From Clostridiales bacterium UBA3705 (GTDB lineage: Bacteria > Bacillota_A > Clostridia > Oscillospirales > Oscillospiraceae), in contig DFIE01000036.1 of assembly GCA_002372735.1 (NCBI GenBank), forward strand, positions 877-6,061: 5,185 nt of DNA, given 5' to 3'. Positions 4,815-5,185 of this stretch are shown here, one piece after another. A program made the position numbers and the translations under genes. Every line of letters begins with the position of its first letter. The first letter of the stretch is position 1. Under the pieces are notes generated by a model. That model was given only the letters and a program-made list of their open reading frames with translations. It was not told where the DNA came from and did no database searches.

Positions 4815-5185
4815 TTAACTGGCGAGCAAAGCCAGCAAAAGCTCTCTCAAAACCTTGCACGCCATGGCAGTGCTGACGCCGGAGGGATCCAGCATGGGGG
4901 CCAGTTCGTTCAGGTCGGCGGCAACCACGTTGGTTTTTGCCACCGTCAGAATGGCGTTGAGCAGCTGGGGGAAGGTGACGCCGCCGGCCTCGGGGGTGCC
5001 GGTGCCCGGGAAGCAGGACGGGTCCAGGCAGTCCAGGTCGATGGTGAAATAGACAGGGGTTTTCGCTTCGGCCAGCTTCCGACAGCATTCCTCCAGGCCG
5101 CTGAAGTCGAAGGGGTGCAGCTCGGTGTGGCCTTCGGCAAACTCGAATTCCGCCCGATCCCCGCTGCGGATGCAGAACTGGTGGA
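4815..5185 (-). CDS. speB: Agmatinase (arginase/agmatinase family), C-terminal part
   Basis: The last 122 codons of an arginase-family enzyme; the N-terminal half lies beyond the right edge. The family's metal-binding signature is clear: TIDLDCLDPSCFPGTGTPEAGG (visible residues 47-68), whose two aspartates of DLD are manganese ligands. It is followed by VVAADLNELAP (86-96), the usual 'DvvE..P' segment, and a C-terminal helix STAMACKVLRELLLALLAS. PGTGTPEAGG fits agmatinase (agmatine to putrescine plus urea) better than arginase, and the downstream carboxyspermidine genes, which need putrescine, agree. The substrate is still an inference; guanidinobutyrase or another ureohydrolase is possible. 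TAA at 4817-4815 ends the gene, immediately before the repeat-bounded cassette. The last few codons (AGAGAG, TTG, AGT) are less GC-rich than the rest of the gene. Confidence 0.93.
   Translation of the reverse strand, partial: HQFCIRSGDRAEFEFAEGHTELHPFDFSGLEECCRKLAEAKTPVYFTIDLDCLDPSCFPGTGTPEAGGVTFPQLLNAILTVAKTNVVAADLNELAPMLDPSGVSTAMACKVLRELLLALLAS

Noticed and set aside
4254..4818. True 23S rRNA intervening sequence
   Set aside because: Flanking sequence is protein-coding (agmatinase and synthase), with no rRNA on either side.

Overview
The window looks like chromosomal DNA of a GC-rich member of the Clostridia, probably Oscillospiraceae/Ruminococcaceae gut bacteria. The grounds are a YqeG-type HAD phosphatase, a YolD-like protein, strong AAGGAGG-type ribosome binding sites, a sigma-A-type promoter and GC-rich codon use. 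The family placement is inference; no rRNA or other marker is present. All genes but one are on the minus strand.

Right part (about 5185 down to 1342, read leftwards): a polyamine operon. It begins with the C-terminal part of an agmatinase (agmatine to putrescine). Next comes a four-helix-bundle (IVP/S23-type) gene inside an AT-rich repeat-bounded cassette. Then follow carboxynorspermidine/carboxyspermidine synthase, carboxynorspermidine decarboxylase (nspC) and a small YolD-like protein. The last three are joined by 1-bp and 4-bp start/stop overlaps. Together the enzymes give a route agmatine -> putrescine -> carboxyspermidine -> spermidine that uses aspartate semialdehyde instead of decarboxylated S-adenosylmethionine.

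The most unusual region is 4254-4818. The four-helix-bundle gene is bounded by inverted repeats of about 42 bp. Each is built from four tandem copies of an ATGAAAnT octamer followed by ATTGwGGTrT, and each is followed on the inner side by a short hairpin. The two hairpins share a core but differ by paired substitutions that keep the stem. The cassette fills exactly the gap between the agmatinase stop codon and the Shine-Dalgarno sequence of the next gene. It resembles the intervening sequences of 23S rRNA genes, but lies in a protein-coding operon.

Middle (718-1353, plus strand): one gene of unknown function, convergent with the YolD-like gene and overlapping its end by 12 bp.

Left part (1-718, minus strand): yqeG and the start of a creatinase/Xaa-Pro peptidase gene, coupled by an ATGA overlap. 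They are driven by a well-formed promoter whose -35 box touches the start codon of the divergent plus-strand gene. No intrinsic terminator, tRNA, rRNA, CRISPR array or riboswitch was seen, and no gene-free stretch exceeds 300 bases.
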